A stretch of DNA of 64,000 bases, from contig OZ020489.1 in the NCBI GenBank assembly GCA_963971405.1, positions 27,554,290 to 27,618,289 on the forward strand. The letters run 5' to 3'. The notes beneath the pieces are model-generated. The model was not told where the DNA came from and searched no databases. It saw only the letters and a program-made list of their open reading frames with translations. Shown here piece by piece: positions 11,160 through 23,975 of the stretch. How positions within the stretch are numbered: the first letter of the stretch is position 1; each line of letters begins with the position of its first letter. The position numbers and the translations under genes were made by a program. This stretch comes from Psococerastis gibbosa (Eukaryota; Arthropoda; Insecta; Psocodea; Psocidae).

Positions 11160-12125
11160 TGCTGGGACGTGAAGTACGAATTCTGTTATCAGCGTAAGCA
11201 TGAGTGGCTAGATGGAAGAGAAAAGCCTTTTCAGTGCAAAGTATGCCCAGTATATTTTATTGTGCGGTATTGTGTTGAATATTAATAAGTCTTTAAACCT
11301 CCGTATCGTGGAGAGAAGCTTTGTCAGGTCGAGTTACAAGCAGTATAGAATAATATAATTATCAGCAAAAGATGTATGAGCCCACATGGGAGGCAAAATT
11401 GTATCAGTATGATGTATTCACAGTATTGTGTTTTCGTTGGGGCTCTGTGATAATTAAATTTTCAGGATAAACCTGTAATGGGAGAGTGATAATTGGGAAT
11501 GGGAGAGTGATAAGTCTTGGAAGAGCGAAGTATGTACAGTATATAATATTAGAATTATCAGCGTAGCCAAGTAATATGGGAGAAAGAGGCTTCATGAGCA
11601 TGAAATGCGCATAGTGCATTCGCTAGGACTCTGTGATAAGGCTATAATTCCATTTGTCAATTTTTCTTCAATTTTTATAATGTCATTGACAGAAATATCA
11701 TTTATATTTTTACACCTCATTTCAATTATCTTAAATAATTGACCATTTTTGTTTTCAATTTTTTCCGATTTTGCCCGTCGTCTTTCTTTTAATTGTATAA
11801 TCTACCAGAAATTGTATGATTTAAATTATGAAATAATTCGTTTGTTCTCAAGAAATTAATTACAATTATTTATCATATCCAGACGACGCCATTGCTTAAT
11901 TTTAGTTTGCTATTGTTTGCAAAGCTTGATTTTATTCTATGATCATGAAGAAGTTAAAATGGACAATGGCATAGAGTAAAACAAAAATCTCATCAATTAT
12001 TGACGGAATATTGACAAGTGGAAAGCCGGCTAGTGGAAGTATCAGCAGAAACAAGTGGGAGAGAGAATATAAGAGCGAAATGCGCTCAGAATAATCGCCG
12101 GGGCTTTGTGATTATAGAATTATAT
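11160..12125 (+). pseudogene. decayed C2H2 zinc-finger array, split by a MITE
   Basis: At 11186-11250 one frame reads CYQRKHEWLDGREKPFQCKV-C, a clear zinc-finger/linker motif (H..REKPFQC..C). Similar remnants follow at spacing near 84 bases: YRGEKLCQVE (about 11306), HMGGKIVSV (about 11385), MGE (about 11477), YGRKRLHEHE (about 11575), and after the MITE SGRENIRAKC (about 12045). Frames shift and stops are frequent, so this is a relic. Which finger gene it came from is unknown. Confidence 0.55.
11639..12031. mobile_element. palindromic MITE, AGGCG....TTCCAC family, long copy inside zinc-finger relics
   Basis: 393 bp from AGGCTATAATTCCATTTGTC to GACAAGTGGAAAGCCGGCT, with TGACGGAATATTGACAAGTG near the right end. 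It separates decayed zinc-finger units. The arms are more diverged than in the short copies. Confidence 0.65.
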
Positions 12126-12929
12126 TTTTCTATACGCCATGATGTGACAACGTTAAACAAACAGGCCTCATTTATTTTCAAACAAAACTTTGCGCTTCAC
12201 TTTACAATGACATTGCAGCTAGTGTCTAACTTTACCATTGTATATTATCTTTGTAGGCACTTAAGGTACTGTTTACTCAAAGGCAATTCCTGCGGGTTAC
12301 ATTAAACACTGATGTTTTTCAGTTTATCAAACTACAGACAAGAAACAATGGCAGCTTATATCCATTTACTTAACAGAGGAATTCCATCATATACAAAGCT
12401 TATCATGCCTTATATGCAAACACAGCCTAATGCATCGAAAATTGAGACAGAGAGAAAGCCGTCATTAAACTTAATCATGTGCATAGAGCTATTGTGTAAG
12501 AATATTGAAGCATAAAAAGTTAATGAATTGGGAATTATACTCAGGAGTACGATAGAGTGATGGCAATGCCATCAATATCCAGTAACTGTTTTAATGCAAT
12601 ACTGATGATTACAAAAATAAAGAACCGGTACAAGTAGACCCGCACACGCTTTCTTATTGATCAATAATTAGTATAGGTACCGAGGGAGATAATATAAGCA
12701 GTTCCCTGGTAAATAATTTTCCTTGGGTTAAATTTCTGTTGCCTCGTCTCTCTATCCCTATCCCAAAGCACTGAATTGATCAGTGGGGCGATTGCAGTGC
12801 AGTTGCATAGCAGACCAATCTTCTTCTTGAGTTGCAATCTAGGGATTGTTTTGCAGCGAATGTAGTATTTTTCTCCTCCACTCTTGTCTGTTTTGTGCGG
12901 TCCAACAGACCAATGTATACGTAATACTA
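12126..12929. other. no gene recognised
   Basis: AT-rich; short open frames without recognisable protein features. Confidence 0.4.
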
Positions 12930-13345
12930 CACAGTAATAATGGCAGGGTCTGATTGGAAAAGGAACATGTTCGGTTTTGTTACTCTATATAACACATAAA
13001 ACATACCAGAATTTAAAAAATATTTTTTAGTAATTTTTCATGAAAATTGAACTTTTTATTTATTTTTTGCACCCTGAACCGAACTATCAAGGAGGAAGTG
13101 ACCTAGTGGGTTTGTTCACATTAATAGCAACTATTGTTAATTTTATGTGGTTTATAAAATGAATCTTTGAGAGCAGTTTTGGAAAAAAAAATAGCATTTG
13201 TTTTGGAGTTGGGGGAGTTGAGTTAACCCAAATGGTAAAAAATGGTTAGGCATGATTTTTGTGAATCTGTATATGTCGAATTTCATGGAAATCCACCGAT
13301 TAGTTTGTCCACAAATTGGTTCCTGGGACCTCAAAACGAAACACG
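12930..13345 (-). repeat. dispersed unclassified repeat, partial copy
   Basis: Contains ATGTTCGGTTTTGTTACTCT, TTTTTCATGAAAATTGAACT and TTTCATGGAAATCCACCGAT, TAGTTTGTCCACAAATTGG, matching the family at 17.1 kb in antisense. Confidence 0.6.
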
Positions 13346-15964
13346 GTGCCTATTATATTCGATAAAAAAAAAAAAAAAAAATGTGGCTCATGCTAGAGTT
13401 AACATTAAGTTTTAAGATACAACCAGAGTCGAGGGGGAGAAACCTTACGGTATATTATGACCTAGTTACTCTTGTATATTTGTAGCTATGTATCAGTGAA
13501 GCTTGCTAAGGCTGCTGAGTAGAAAAAGGATTGCAGTGTTTAAATAGCTTTTTGGAAATATTTATTGGGAGGAAAGGTTTGGCAGATTGAGTAATCGAGG
13601 CGGTTATGAGGAACCTTCCGAGCTCCATGTAAGTGGTACCTGGGAGGGGGGGGGGGTGCTGCTAGAGTGGTAGACATTAGATGGCCACCAAGTTATACAG
13701 ACACATCACACTTAATTTTTTTTTTTTACAGAAATTGAAATATATCGGTGAACGGCAAAATGGGAATCGAATGACCCTGATGATAGGTCGTGCTCAATTC
13801 AATTTTTATGTAAATTGACTTATCCCATATTCGCGATGATTGAAGATCGAAGTGTGAAATGAATCATGACTTTTCAATGGAGACCGCCGGCTCGCCTGAA
13901 CCTTATTTGCTAAAATCTCATTATTGCCCCCTACATGACCTTTCCAGACGAACAACGAGCGGTTTCGATTTCACCTTTTACACAGATCACTGGCCAAAGA
14001 ATCCCTTGCGGGCCACTCTACGATGACTCTGTTAGATTTCGGACTCTGATCGAATTTTGCTTGGCGTAACAGTGCAGCATATGCCCTTATGCAACATATT
14101 TACCGTTTCTGTGTTGGTTTAGGCTGTGAAAGGGGCCTTTCCCCTATTCCGCGCAAAATGACATTTGGCCAGTCACGAACTCTCTTTGTCCGCGGCTGTG
14201 GGGGAGTAGCTGCTGAGGATTTAAATGTGTACTAATTTGGAATTTCGATGCAGATCGGATGCACTTACTATCGTGTTTTTCCACCTACGCAGAATACTAA
14301 TTGGTCTATTGTTGTTTTCAACTAGGATATTCCGCACTGCCTGTCTCATTTATTATTTAGGTTATACCAAGGGGTTTAGGTCCGGTCTTGCTGTAGAGTG
14401 GAGTATACTTATTAGGTAGGCTTATGTTGCCCAATAGCTTCTGCTTGATCCAAACATACTTATGTTTTCTGAGGCATCCGCTCTATTATGTGGCCCTAAG
14501 GCAAACACAGCCACGCCATTCAATTATGGTCAGCATGTCGCCCAAAAATGGGTAGTAAGGTGCCCTGGCAAATGCATTGTGTATGACTAAACAGGACGTG
14601 CAAAGTAACCGATGAGAGAGGAGGGTGCCTCCGATCAACTGCTGGATCGTTACATAAGTTGGGAAAATTTGTCTGCTACGACGTTTTACCCTATCCGAAA
14701 GCACTCAAGTATTGGAAGTCTATCGTAAATTTATTCGGTTAGATTTAAGATGGATAGAAACCATTCATCCAATCTTTCAGATGTTTGGATGCTATCTCTT
14801 AAATTAATGCGCTGTGGTTTGCGTTGCGGGCTGCTTTCATCCCGAGCAAAGTTGTACAAAAATATGTAAAATGTATTTAAAGAAATGTAAACACAACCGA
14901 TAAAGAGGAATAGCTTTACCTACCTTGGGACAGTGGCGGACTTTGCTTTGATGCGGATATAGGCTAGCCAGATGACATTTTGCGAAGATGCCGACTAGAT
15001 TATAATATTACAATTACAACGGTTTCCCTGGGGGAAGGTTTTAAAAAAATATAAGCGCGAGGTAGTGAGTATCATAACCAACCGTATAGACTAATATATT
15101 TTTGCCAAAAATTCGGCATTTTAGTGCACTCTTTTAAAGCTCTTGTGTTTAATTTTATGTTATTTGTCATTATATTTTAAGTTTTTATTATATTTCCTGA
15201 ATTCGCATACTCTGAGAGTTAAAAAGATTACAAGATATTAGTTGAGTGTGTATGCGCTCGGATGTAGGCGCCTGCCTATTGTTTAATTCGCCAATGCTTC
15301 ATCACTATTCGTACTCTATGAAGTTACTTTACATTCGCATGGCCTGGGTCTACCCAACCCATACGGGGGGGCACCTTCCCTTCACAGGCAGGGGAGAAAC
15401 GTGGCAGCCGGGCATGTTGCTGACAACATTTCAAATAGTGCAGTGGTCAAGAGAAAGGATCCTCTACCAATCCTCAGGCTTACGCCTTATTTATTGGGTT
15501 GTCATACCACCGCTTTTTTTTGCAGTCGCATAAATGAGTGTTTCGGGACCTGTTTTGCGGCACTGCCATGCACAAGTGTTGTCCAGCCATGATGCTGCTA
15601 TTTACGGATACAGTACCCATCGTATAATAAAACGTCCCACGCTGTAACGACCGGTCTGTCAAACAGCTATACAGTATATGTTGTAATTTGGACAGGGTCA
15701 AGGGGCAGTGCAACCAGTTAGTTGTGTTGGGGTATTTAAACTGAGAGAGATTCTGACAAAACTACATTGCGTGTCATGTTAAGCCTATAATGCCGGCAAA
15801 TATTATGTGAAGCCGTTAAAAATGTTTAAATCATGGGATAATTAGGAAAAATTGTTTTTATATGATTTTGCCATACACTGCCGAATGTAATATCTTTTCT
15901 GCTTTAAAGAAATACCTGTACGTATACCTTATTTACCTTTACCTACAGGTAAATGACGCCATGT
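13346..15964. other. no gene recognised
   Basis: Non-coding by inspection, with a G run near 13,650 and short frames of up to 95 codons that lack domain motifs. No repeat family matched within the window. Confidence 0.4.
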
Positions 15965-16101
15965 ACTACCCGACCACGATGGGATGGCTCTCGGAACACA
16001 TAAAATTTGAATAAACTCGAACTCGGTGTTTCGCTTATTCATGTTTTCGAGTAAACAAAATGTTCCGAGTGCCATCCTATCGTGGTCAGGTAGCTGGTAG
16101 T
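15965..16101. mobile_element. palindromic MITE, ACTACC..GACCACGATGGGATGG
   Basis: About 137 bp. CCACGATGGGATGGCTCTCG pairs with CGAGTGCCATCCTATCGTGG, about 55 bp per arm with a short loop near ACTCGAACTCGG. A degraded relative may lie at 18.66-18.78 kb (GTCATACTATCGTGTTCGGG). Confidence 0.7.
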
Positions 16102-17084
16102 ATACAGTAGTTATTAGGATTTTATTGTATATTTTACAATGGTACATACAGCCTATCTACGTCAAGCAGTTTTTGCGGATGTCCGGTTCTAATTTTCTTT
16201 GGTGCTTTTCTTCTCGAATTTTTTATAATTTCTAGTTATTTACACAGAAGTTTCTTACATTTAGCTGCCCTAATCATATCGAACAACTAGACTTGGCTGA
16301 GTAGTATATTGGCCTAATCTGCCACGCGCATCTGGTGCAAAAGGTCGCAACCTCTTTTGGACCATCTACTGCAGATTACAGGCTAGCCTACCTAACTTTT
16401 CCTGGGTATATAGGAGTGAGAAGTGAGTGCGATTTGTGCTCTTAAGTTAGTTACTTTACTTGGTATTATCAGTATGGCTTGTACACATCTAAATCCATAG
16501 TAGCCAACTATTTCATTTCCTACTCAGTAGTCGGCATTCCCACACTGAAATGGGACCACTGCTAATTAACATTAATTTTCATTGTTAAACATTTAAAATT
16601 ATATTCATTACAACATACCACCTTAAGATAAAACCACTGCCATCACATAACATACTATGGGCGGCCGGTGCGTCGGTCTCACCATAGTTACCTCTAAGTT
16701 GCACTTAAGTTTCTGTGGCAACGGCATACACACTGTTATGTTCATGGCAAAAGAACATTGTTCGGCATAGGAGATACATAAGAAAAAATGAAACTTTATT
16801 TGTGTAACATTCACTGTGTTGCAGTTGAACTAATATGTCCCTGTGCTAAAATACTTTATGGTAGCTTCAAACCTTTCCAGCGTTGATCTCCTTTTTCAGT
16901 ACCAAAATTAAAAAGTGATGGTTGGCTGTACTGGCTGGCTAGGAAATGTCAATAAGAATTATCTTGTTTTCCCTGCTGAGACGCATAGCTGGAAATGCTA
17001 AAAATCTTACTTCATAGTTTAATTCTCAACGTTTTTCGCGTTGGTGTACACCACTTCCCCATTTCTGAAAAAAAAACCTAGCCC
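16102..17084. other. no gene recognised
   Basis: No repeat family or protein-like frame recognised. Confidence 0.4.
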
Positions 17085-17221
17085 AAGAGTATATACTATC
17101 TTCTTATTGCTTTCCAATTTATACGTAGTATAAGGAAAGCTTTGTGATGGTCGAAATTTTCGATTCCGAGATTTCAACGGATTTACACGTTTTCAGGTCC
17201 CAGGAACCCTTCTTTACGAAA

Positions 17222-17264
<43 letters not shown>

Positions 17265-17790
17265 GCATCGATTTCCGGGCAAACTACTCGGTCGATTTTG
17301 ATGAAATTTAGCATGTAGGTTTACAAAAATCATACCTCGGGACCATTTTTTTTTTGGGCCAACTCAATTTGGGGGGGGGGGGGTTTATACTCAAAAAACT
17401 CCAAAAAAACGTTAAAAAAAGTACATCCCAAAAACGGCCCCAACGACATCTTTTAAATTCTCATATATATTGTAGTCGTCATTAATGTTGACAAAATGCG
17501 GGGGGTCGCTTGCCCCTTGATAGTTTGCTTCTGGGGGGTAAAAAAATAAAAATAACTAAATTTTAATGAAAAATGACTAAAAAATAATTTTTCTTCGAAA
17601 CCTTTCTATCGATGATTTCTACCTTCAGGCATGTTTTAGGTGTTAAATTGAGAAACGAAACCGGATAGGTTGCTTTCCCAAAAAAATATTTGGTTTTGCA
17701 CAAAAATTTTTTTTTTGAAAAAATGATAGGCTAGAAAGTTCGCGCTCAAATGCATTGCGTACCCTGCCATTATTGCTGTGTGGTAATTAA
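17085..17790 (+). repeat. dispersed unclassified repeat, fullest copy, with (TCTG)n
   Basis: Begins TTGCTTTCCAATTTATACGT, AGCTTTGTGATGGTCGAAAT. It includes a (TCTG) microsatellite at 17223-17263, then CGGGCAAACTACTCGGTCGA, a poly-G run and AACCTTTCTATCGATGATTT. Four antisense relatives lie at 0.89-1.29, 12.93-13.35, 28.5-29.1 and 38.2-38.8 kb. No open frame of note; superfamily unknown. Confidence 0.7.
17223..17263 (+). repeat. (TCTG)n microsatellite
   Basis: About ten uninterrupted TCTG units inside the 17.1 kb dispersed repeat; sibling copies carry only short degenerate versions (for example 28.80-28.84 kb). Confidence 0.9.
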
Positions 17791-17964
17791 TGTGTTTGCC
17801 TGACCTATCTAGAATTTATCTCACTTTCAGTGACGTCAGGTGTACAACCCCCCCCCCCCCCGAGATATCGGAAATTTAACCACTGGAAAATTATTTACCA
17901 TGAAATTACTCATTTTCTCTATCTACTAATGTTGATAAATTGGAAAGCATGTTCGAGTAAACTC

Positions 17965-18125
17965 GAACTGGTTCTTCTTCTGGCTCTACAGTCCTTGATG
18001 AGCTTTGGCCTGCTCGACAACACTCCTCCAGTCATCTCTGTTTTGTACAACGCTCCACCATCTACGGACTCCCAACTCGCGAAGGTCAGTTTCCAACTCA
18101 TCCATCCAGCGTTTTCGGGGAAGGG
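17965..18125 (-). mobile_element. LINE C-terminal fragment, RTE-like
   Basis: Nearly identical to the end of the 21.8 kb copy over about 150 bases (shared GGCTCTACAG, GCTCGACAACACTCCTCCAG, CCAACTCGCGAAGGTCAG). It represents the final ~45 residues plus 3' flank, antisense. Confidence 0.65.
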
Positions 18126-18786
18126 TATACACTATACTGAACCTAATTGATTTTAGAAGCACTAAAGGTTAAATTCAACCTGGATTAAACCTAAAAGTAG
18201 GATTTCCCAGCCGTCAGCCCCACCAGGCTATTAAGTTAACGCGTTAAGCGTTGCATCTGTAATATTTCATAACGATTCGATGCAGCCGATTAAACGGGAT
18301 TTCTTTTACTCCTCTCCCTAGTTAGGCCATAATATTCACAGGTCATGCGTTGCCCCGCAAGCAGCCTTTTAGACCGCAGGATTCCTATATGCACCATGCG
18401 GTGCATCTTCCGCGTGCTCGGAACTGTTCCTGAAGAGGTGAAATTTATTGCAATGCACGAACCAAGTCACGATTGCTGTGAGTCACTTAGCCATGCTGCC
18501 TACCTGCCCCTATGTAGACTCCATGCCAAGTGAGAAGAGACATGTCACAAAGATGAAGTGTACATTATACCCATGAGCAGGCTACTGCAACTACATTAAT
18601 TTATAATAGGGGTTCTCGCATACCTGTGGTAAAGAGGAAAAGTCAGGAAGGATGGAAATCGGAATATAAATGCAATTAAGGACTTTGTTTATTCGAAAAC
18701 TTGCATAAGCGGAACACCGAGTTTGTTCGACCAAGCGTTCCTAATGTCATACTATCGTGTTCGGGCAGTATATAGTACTTCATCCT

Positions 18787-19154
18787 TAAGCCTGAGTGAT
18801 CAAAATGTTTTGTAAACAAGAAATTATCGTACTTTTTGGACGAAATTAATTAATTGCTCGTTCCACAGCCACAAAGATATAAAAGGGAACAGATGAAAAA
18901 ATCTTAAAAAATACGTTCCCTTACAGATTTACAACTGTGCTACAAAATGGGTTTAAGGCTCTTTATCCAATTTTTTTAAGGTAATAATATTTCAGTTTAG
19001 AAAATATAAACTTCCTGCGATAACATGGATTTTTTATGAGTTTTTTATCTGTTCACTTTGTTATCTTTGTATCTGTGGAATGAGCAATAAATTATTTTCG
19101 TCAAAAAATCAGCAAAATTTCTTGTTTACAAAACGTTTTGAACACTCAGCCTTA
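18787..19154. mobile_element. palindromic MITE, TAAGCCTGAGTG family
   Basis: About 368 bp. Left CAAAATGTTTTGTAAACAAG pairs with right CTTGTTTACAAAACGTTTTG, and GAACAGATGAAAAAA pairs with TTTTTTATCTGTTC. No coding sequence. Target duplication unclear. Confidence 0.72.
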
Positions 19155-19338
19155 TGTATTTATTAATATTATTACTTAATTCGATTTCTTTAGTACTTGA
19201 CAGCTGATTTTATATATGGCTTTTTTTAAATACGAGTAGTTAACCTGACCTTAGTAGGATTGTAAATGTCACCGTTGCAAGGGGGGGGGGGGGGGGGTGT
19301 TGACCACGTGCAGTACACCTAAACGCAACCCTATACGC

Positions 19339-19617
19339 CAGGCGTGGATCTACGGGTGGGGGGGGGAGCTATGGGAGCTAAAGCCCCCCATTAGGGTCCA
19401 CAAAATGCGTAAAACCCCACTATTTCAGTCCAATTTTTCTCCCGGGGGAGACCCCCCGGGCCCCCCTCGTGCTCGATTGTATTAATTACCTATAATATAG
19501 AACCCTTATTGCTCTGAAAATGCGTAAAACCCAAACATTGCAGCCCTATTTTTCAACAAAAAAAATTCGAAATATAATCTTAGCCCCCTCCTTTGTCTCA
19601 TTCTAGATCCGCGCCTG
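19339..19617. mobile_element. hAT-type MITE with G/C tracts, TSD CTATACGC
   Basis: Ends CAGGCGTGGATCTA / TAGATCCGCGCCTG are inverted repeats. Perfect 8-bp duplication CTATACGC at 19331-19338 and 19618-19625. G tract near the left end, C-rich stretch near the right. Confidence 0.87.
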
Positions 19618-20589
19618 CTATACGCTGAATTAGTTACTCATATGTATCGCCATCAGACAAGTTAGCAGACTTGGTTCAGCCGAAGAAGTGACGAAAACAC
19701 GTGTTACCTGTAACTATACTAATAACCCTATCTCATTTGCTCGTGACAAGATCTCGTCAATGGCTATCCGTCAAAGGCTTAACAACCCTCGTCCGTGCCA
19801 TAAGGTAAGCATGAGTGTTCTTTCTCTCGGCGTCCTTGCTCATGCAATCAGTCTTTGTTGACGAGGCGGGTGAAGGGACGTGTCGAAAAATGGAATGATG
19901 ACGATCATCGCATGGATGTGACAGGTCAACTTGGTGTCATTGGCATTTGCGTATAGTGTTCAAATAACTCAGGTTAATGCTCAATCTATGGTGAAAAGAT
20001 AGCTTCACTGATCATTGAGAAGTTTTATCACATTATCCTCCTTCTATGCCCGGAACACCAGAGAAAAAATAAATTACTCTTTCCAATCCACACATCTTCC
20101 TTTTCGGATTTTCGGTACAGGCGGTAAAACTCTCTGACGGGCCCCTTGCAGAAATGAAAAAAGTTTAAGGGTGCATGTCACGACCATTTTATGGGTATCT
20201 ATGGTGTATAAATGGTGTGTAAATGGTATGTTTTGTTTAATTTTTAAATAGTTACTTTCTTTTTTTATTCAGTTAAATTTGTATATTTTATTTTGTGTGA
20301 CATTGTATAATTTATTATAGGTTAATTGTAAGAGTGGGCCGAACGGCTCAAAATTCGCCCACGTGTAAAGTAAAGACAAATTTCTTTCTTTCCTGCGTGT
20401 GCTGCATTTAAAGCTGATTCTTTGAATGCATTTTTGGAGTGCATGTAAATAACACAGTAAGGATACTCTACAGTCTACGACATCCCGTAATATATCTGAT
20501 GATATATCCTTAGTATCCTGAATATCACTGAACAGAACCCAATGAATCGCATAAATATACAGTATATAAGTATATTTGCTTTTGCATAG

Positions 20590-21000
20590 CACTGGTAAGA
20601 ATTCGCTCATTCATACGACCTCTTACAAATCTATGCTAATAATTTTAATAGCTCATTGTGCTGAATTGAACGAAACCCTTGAGATTGTGTCCCATGTAAA
20701 TAGCACGGGTAAGGGTTCTCTCTCTTTTAAGCCTGCGTGTCTGGGCTGATAGTTATAATATCTCTCATTGAATGCATAAGCGTAGAACTAAAAAAGATTC
20801 GCTCTTTTATATCATCTTCTATGCAAGTCTTTGTTGATAAAATTTAATAGAACATTGTACTGAACTCAACAACTGAACCCTTCAGGATTTTATTTCATGT
20901 TGGAAAAAAATTTGAATAAATATATTTGATTTGATTTGATTTGACTGGTAAGTATTCTCTCGCTTATATGAGCTCCTGCATATCTATACTGAAACATCTG
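20590..21000 (-). pseudogene. possible second zinc-finger relic
   Basis: Three or four degenerate units share GGTAAG.(A/G)TTC(G/T)CTC and a Cys codon context that on the minus strand resembles (R/E)(K/R)EPLPVL and SYQC linkers. Unit spacing is irregular (about 80-150 bases), and a LINE-like (TTTGA)n tail lies at 20925-20945. Weak call. Confidence 0.3.
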
Positions 21001-21109
21001 CTTTAAATTTCCAGAACAGTGTGTATGTATGTGTGTTGTATAGATTAACTTTGTCTCGCGAACTGTTAAATGTCCGTGATGAAAACTTTTAAACCCCAGC
21101 AGCCTGATC

Positions 21110-21268
21110 GAGGCGATTATAATACCGGTATTTATTTAATTCCCTGGTAATAAAAATGTAAACAAGATCATTTTACAATGGAAAGTGCTATTCAAAATTT
21201 GTTTGTTTACAAGTATAATCCTAGGGTATTTATTTAACCCCGGTATTATAATCGCCTCGATCAGGCTG
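21110..21268. mobile_element. palindromic MITE, CAGCCTGATCGAGG family, copy 1
   Basis: 159 bp. Left end CAGCCTGATCGAGGCGATTA is exactly complementary to the right end. It is flanked by CAG on both sides (3-bp duplication). Internal GTTTGTTTAC and GTAAACAAGATCATTTTA are shared by all copies. Confidence 0.82.
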
Positions 21269-21785
21269 CAGGGGCACTAATCTGGATAATATTGTGAAAC
21301 GATAAAATACATTTTACTCACCTTATTTCACCCGAAATTCTTTTCATTCTACCTAAAAATCCTAAATCAATAAGTCAATTGAAAGTTCGAAGTTACCCTA
21401 AAGATATTTCAATTTAACATATTCTCTATTAATTCTGTGGACCGTGAATGATGCCGCCTGTGCAGATCGTGATGGCAGTTCAATTGCCCTCAAAGTACCT
21501 CCTTCTGTCCAGCTCAGTCTATTATCAAATCAGACAATTCCTCGAGATAAGTGTGCGTGAGGTTTGCCCGACAGATTTCACCGATAGCTGCCTATAAGAT
21601 TTGCAAGTCTGTAAGCGTTATTAAGTTTGTAACCAGTCTAGGGAAACTGACCGCTCCTGGACAAGTCATGATTCATGGAAGCGATTTCCCATTAATATAA
21701 CGTCCGCAAGGAGGTCCAGAAAGATCCACATTAATAGGAAACAGCGACTGTAATCTGGCGGTCACAGAATAACTTACCCCGGGAA

Positions 21786-22240
21786 CCTTCTTCTTCTGGC
21801 TCTACAGCCCTTGATGAGCTTTGGCCTGCTCGACAACACTCCTCCAGTTCCTTCGGTTTTGTACAACGCTCCACCATCTACGGTCTCCCAACTCGCGAAG
21901 GTCAGTTTCAAACTCATCTTTCCAGCGTTTTTAAGGACGACCGGCCAATCCTCTTCCTGTCATGCTTGCTTTGTACATCTTTTTCGGCATATGGTCGTCT
22001 GCATTTTTACGACGTATCCCAGCGTTATCTTATGCGTTTCGCTTTTATGAACCGGACTATGTCTTCTCTGTTGAGCATTGCGTATATTGCTGCGTTGTTT
22101 CTTATACGCCACTCTCCTTCTTCGCATAGGGGTCCATAGATCCTCCTTATTATCTTTCTTTCAAATACTCGCAGTTTGTTTGTCATTGACAGTAAGATTT
22201 CAGGTTTCCGAGCCGTATGTTGCTATACATTAATACAATA
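21786..22240 (-). mobile_element. LINE C-terminal fragment, RTE-like (longest copy)
   Basis: Read on the minus strand: [52 protein letters not shown], then (after an in-frame stop) FETDLRELGDRRWWSVV and AKAHQGLQSQKKK. It is the ORF2 end of an RTE-like LINE, decayed, with the catalytic domain missing. Confidence 0.7.
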
Positions 22241-23386
22241 TGCAATAATGCAATAGGTAGGTCTGATGGGTTTTATATATCATTAACTTAGTGTCTCTGG
22301 ATATAAGTCTTACCCGGGGAATAAGATTAAATAATTCTAAATAAACCCCAAAATGACACGTGACATGTCAACTTAAATAATAAAACAATTAGATATTTTG
22401 TGTTTTAGTGTTGGTCACAATTAGGGGGCGTAATCCCAAACCTTTTCTCAATCCCGTGATGTCGGGATTTGATCAATGCAACCCCGAGATGTTGTGAATA
22501 AGACTAGGTTGGGATATGTTATTCTATTTTAACACCTGTATTAAAATTGCTTAAATAATTGACAAGCGGTCTCTCTCCGGTGGAACAGGAATAAAGTAGT
22601 AGCAGACTTCGGTAATCCGTAATGTAATTTATTTATTTTTGTTATTGGCGAGAATACGCGTGTGCATGACTGCTTGACATAACTGAGACAATATTGCTGG
22701 TTCAGCTGTTTGTACCGTATTTATTTAATGAATATGATGTATTGTTCTATATTTCGATAATTCTGTGGCTGTGTCCAAAGTCCCTGTTGCGATATGTAAC
22801 CGTGACGAGTGAAAAGTCAATGCTGTTTCCTGGTGGGATTTTCACAAAGTAATTGGTAGCACTAACAATAGATAAATGTATATTGCATATTTTTGTTTGC
22901 TTAAATGCTGTAACTTTATTTCAATTATAGCTGTCTGCTTTTTACACGATGAACATGCATTATCCCACCCATGATTCGTATTTTCTGACCGATAATAGAA
23001 AGTTACTTATAGGCTCACCTACGCAAAAATTTCACTATAATTTATTGCGTGAATCTAATTTGAAACAGTCATCAGAATGTGAAGCGCACATATGCATAAA
23101 CTTCAATTATTTGAAAGAGTCGTGATAGGCCGAGGCGGCCATAGGTCGTTTCCGGTGATAATAGAAAATCATGGCTTAATAGAAACCATTTGAGTACAAA
23201 GGCACGTCTGATGTGTATACCTTGATTCAATTCTTACTGTGATGTCTTAGTTTCAACTATAGTTTTCCCTATGCCGAGATTTATGATGTAAACTTGCATA
23301 ACTGCGGGGAATTCAGATTTGCTCGGTCTTTAAGCATTAGGAGACGACCAGACCGTCGGTATAGCTTGTGGAAACAGTGCTTCTTG
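22241..23386. other. no gene recognised
   Basis: AT-rich sequence with no supported feature. Confidence 0.4.
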
Positions 23387-23711
23387 CAATGGCGGCGGAA
23401 GGTGAAGCAGAGTGGGCAGCCTGCCCCTCAATCACCTGGGGCCTTTGCCTCCCCCCCCCCAGCTAATGACCCTAATGATAAATGTTAAAAATATGTTCTG
23501 CATAATAATAAATTTTCCCTCAGCTGTAGGATGTCCTTTTTTATGGTAATTACCTATAATAACTTTTTAATGCACATAGGCCTATTTGTCTAGCATAAAT
23601 CAAAGATACCTATGTACGTGGTTGGCTCAGATCAATTCTTATTACTACTCAGCCCCGATAGGCACCTGCCCCCCCCCCCCCCCCAGCCAAATTGTACGTC
23701 CGCCGCCTCTG
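23387..23711. mobile_element. hAT-type MITE with C tracts, TSD GCTTCTTG/GCTTCTAG
   Basis: Ends CAATGGCGGCGGA / TCCGCCGCCTCTG, flanked by 8-bp repeats that match at 7 of 8 positions (23379-23386, 23712-23719). Two runs of 10 or more C lie inside. Confidence 0.65.
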
Positions 23712-23754
23712 GCTTCTAGGTGGAAATGACTTGCAGCAACTTGCAGACCGAGCA

Positions 23755-23975
23755 ATTTGAACACTGTATACCTTATTATATCTGTTATGACCAATGGTCT
23801 ATTGGAAAAGGTTAATGACAATGGTGTAATATCATTTAACAAAGGGTTAGTTGTACTTACATTGCCTGTTGTGTTAATAGTCATTAGAGGCATAGTCATT
23901 GAACAATTTGGGCGAAGAGACGACGTTTCAGGAGTGGGTGCTACTCCCATCATCAGGCTAAGTCCTCTCTAACCA
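23755..23975 (-). repeat. dispersed repeat with a short protein-like frame, copy 1
   Basis: On the minus strand: CTGATGATGGGAGTAGCACC, CACTCCTGAAACGTCG, then a Thr/Pro/Ser-rich open frame. The same motif occurs at 42.87 kb. Product unknown; probably a transposon fragment. Confidence 0.5.

Noticed and set aside
17223-17263. (TCTG)n as a CRISPR-like or regulatory array
   Set aside because: It is a plain microsatellite inside a dispersed repeat with no spacers.
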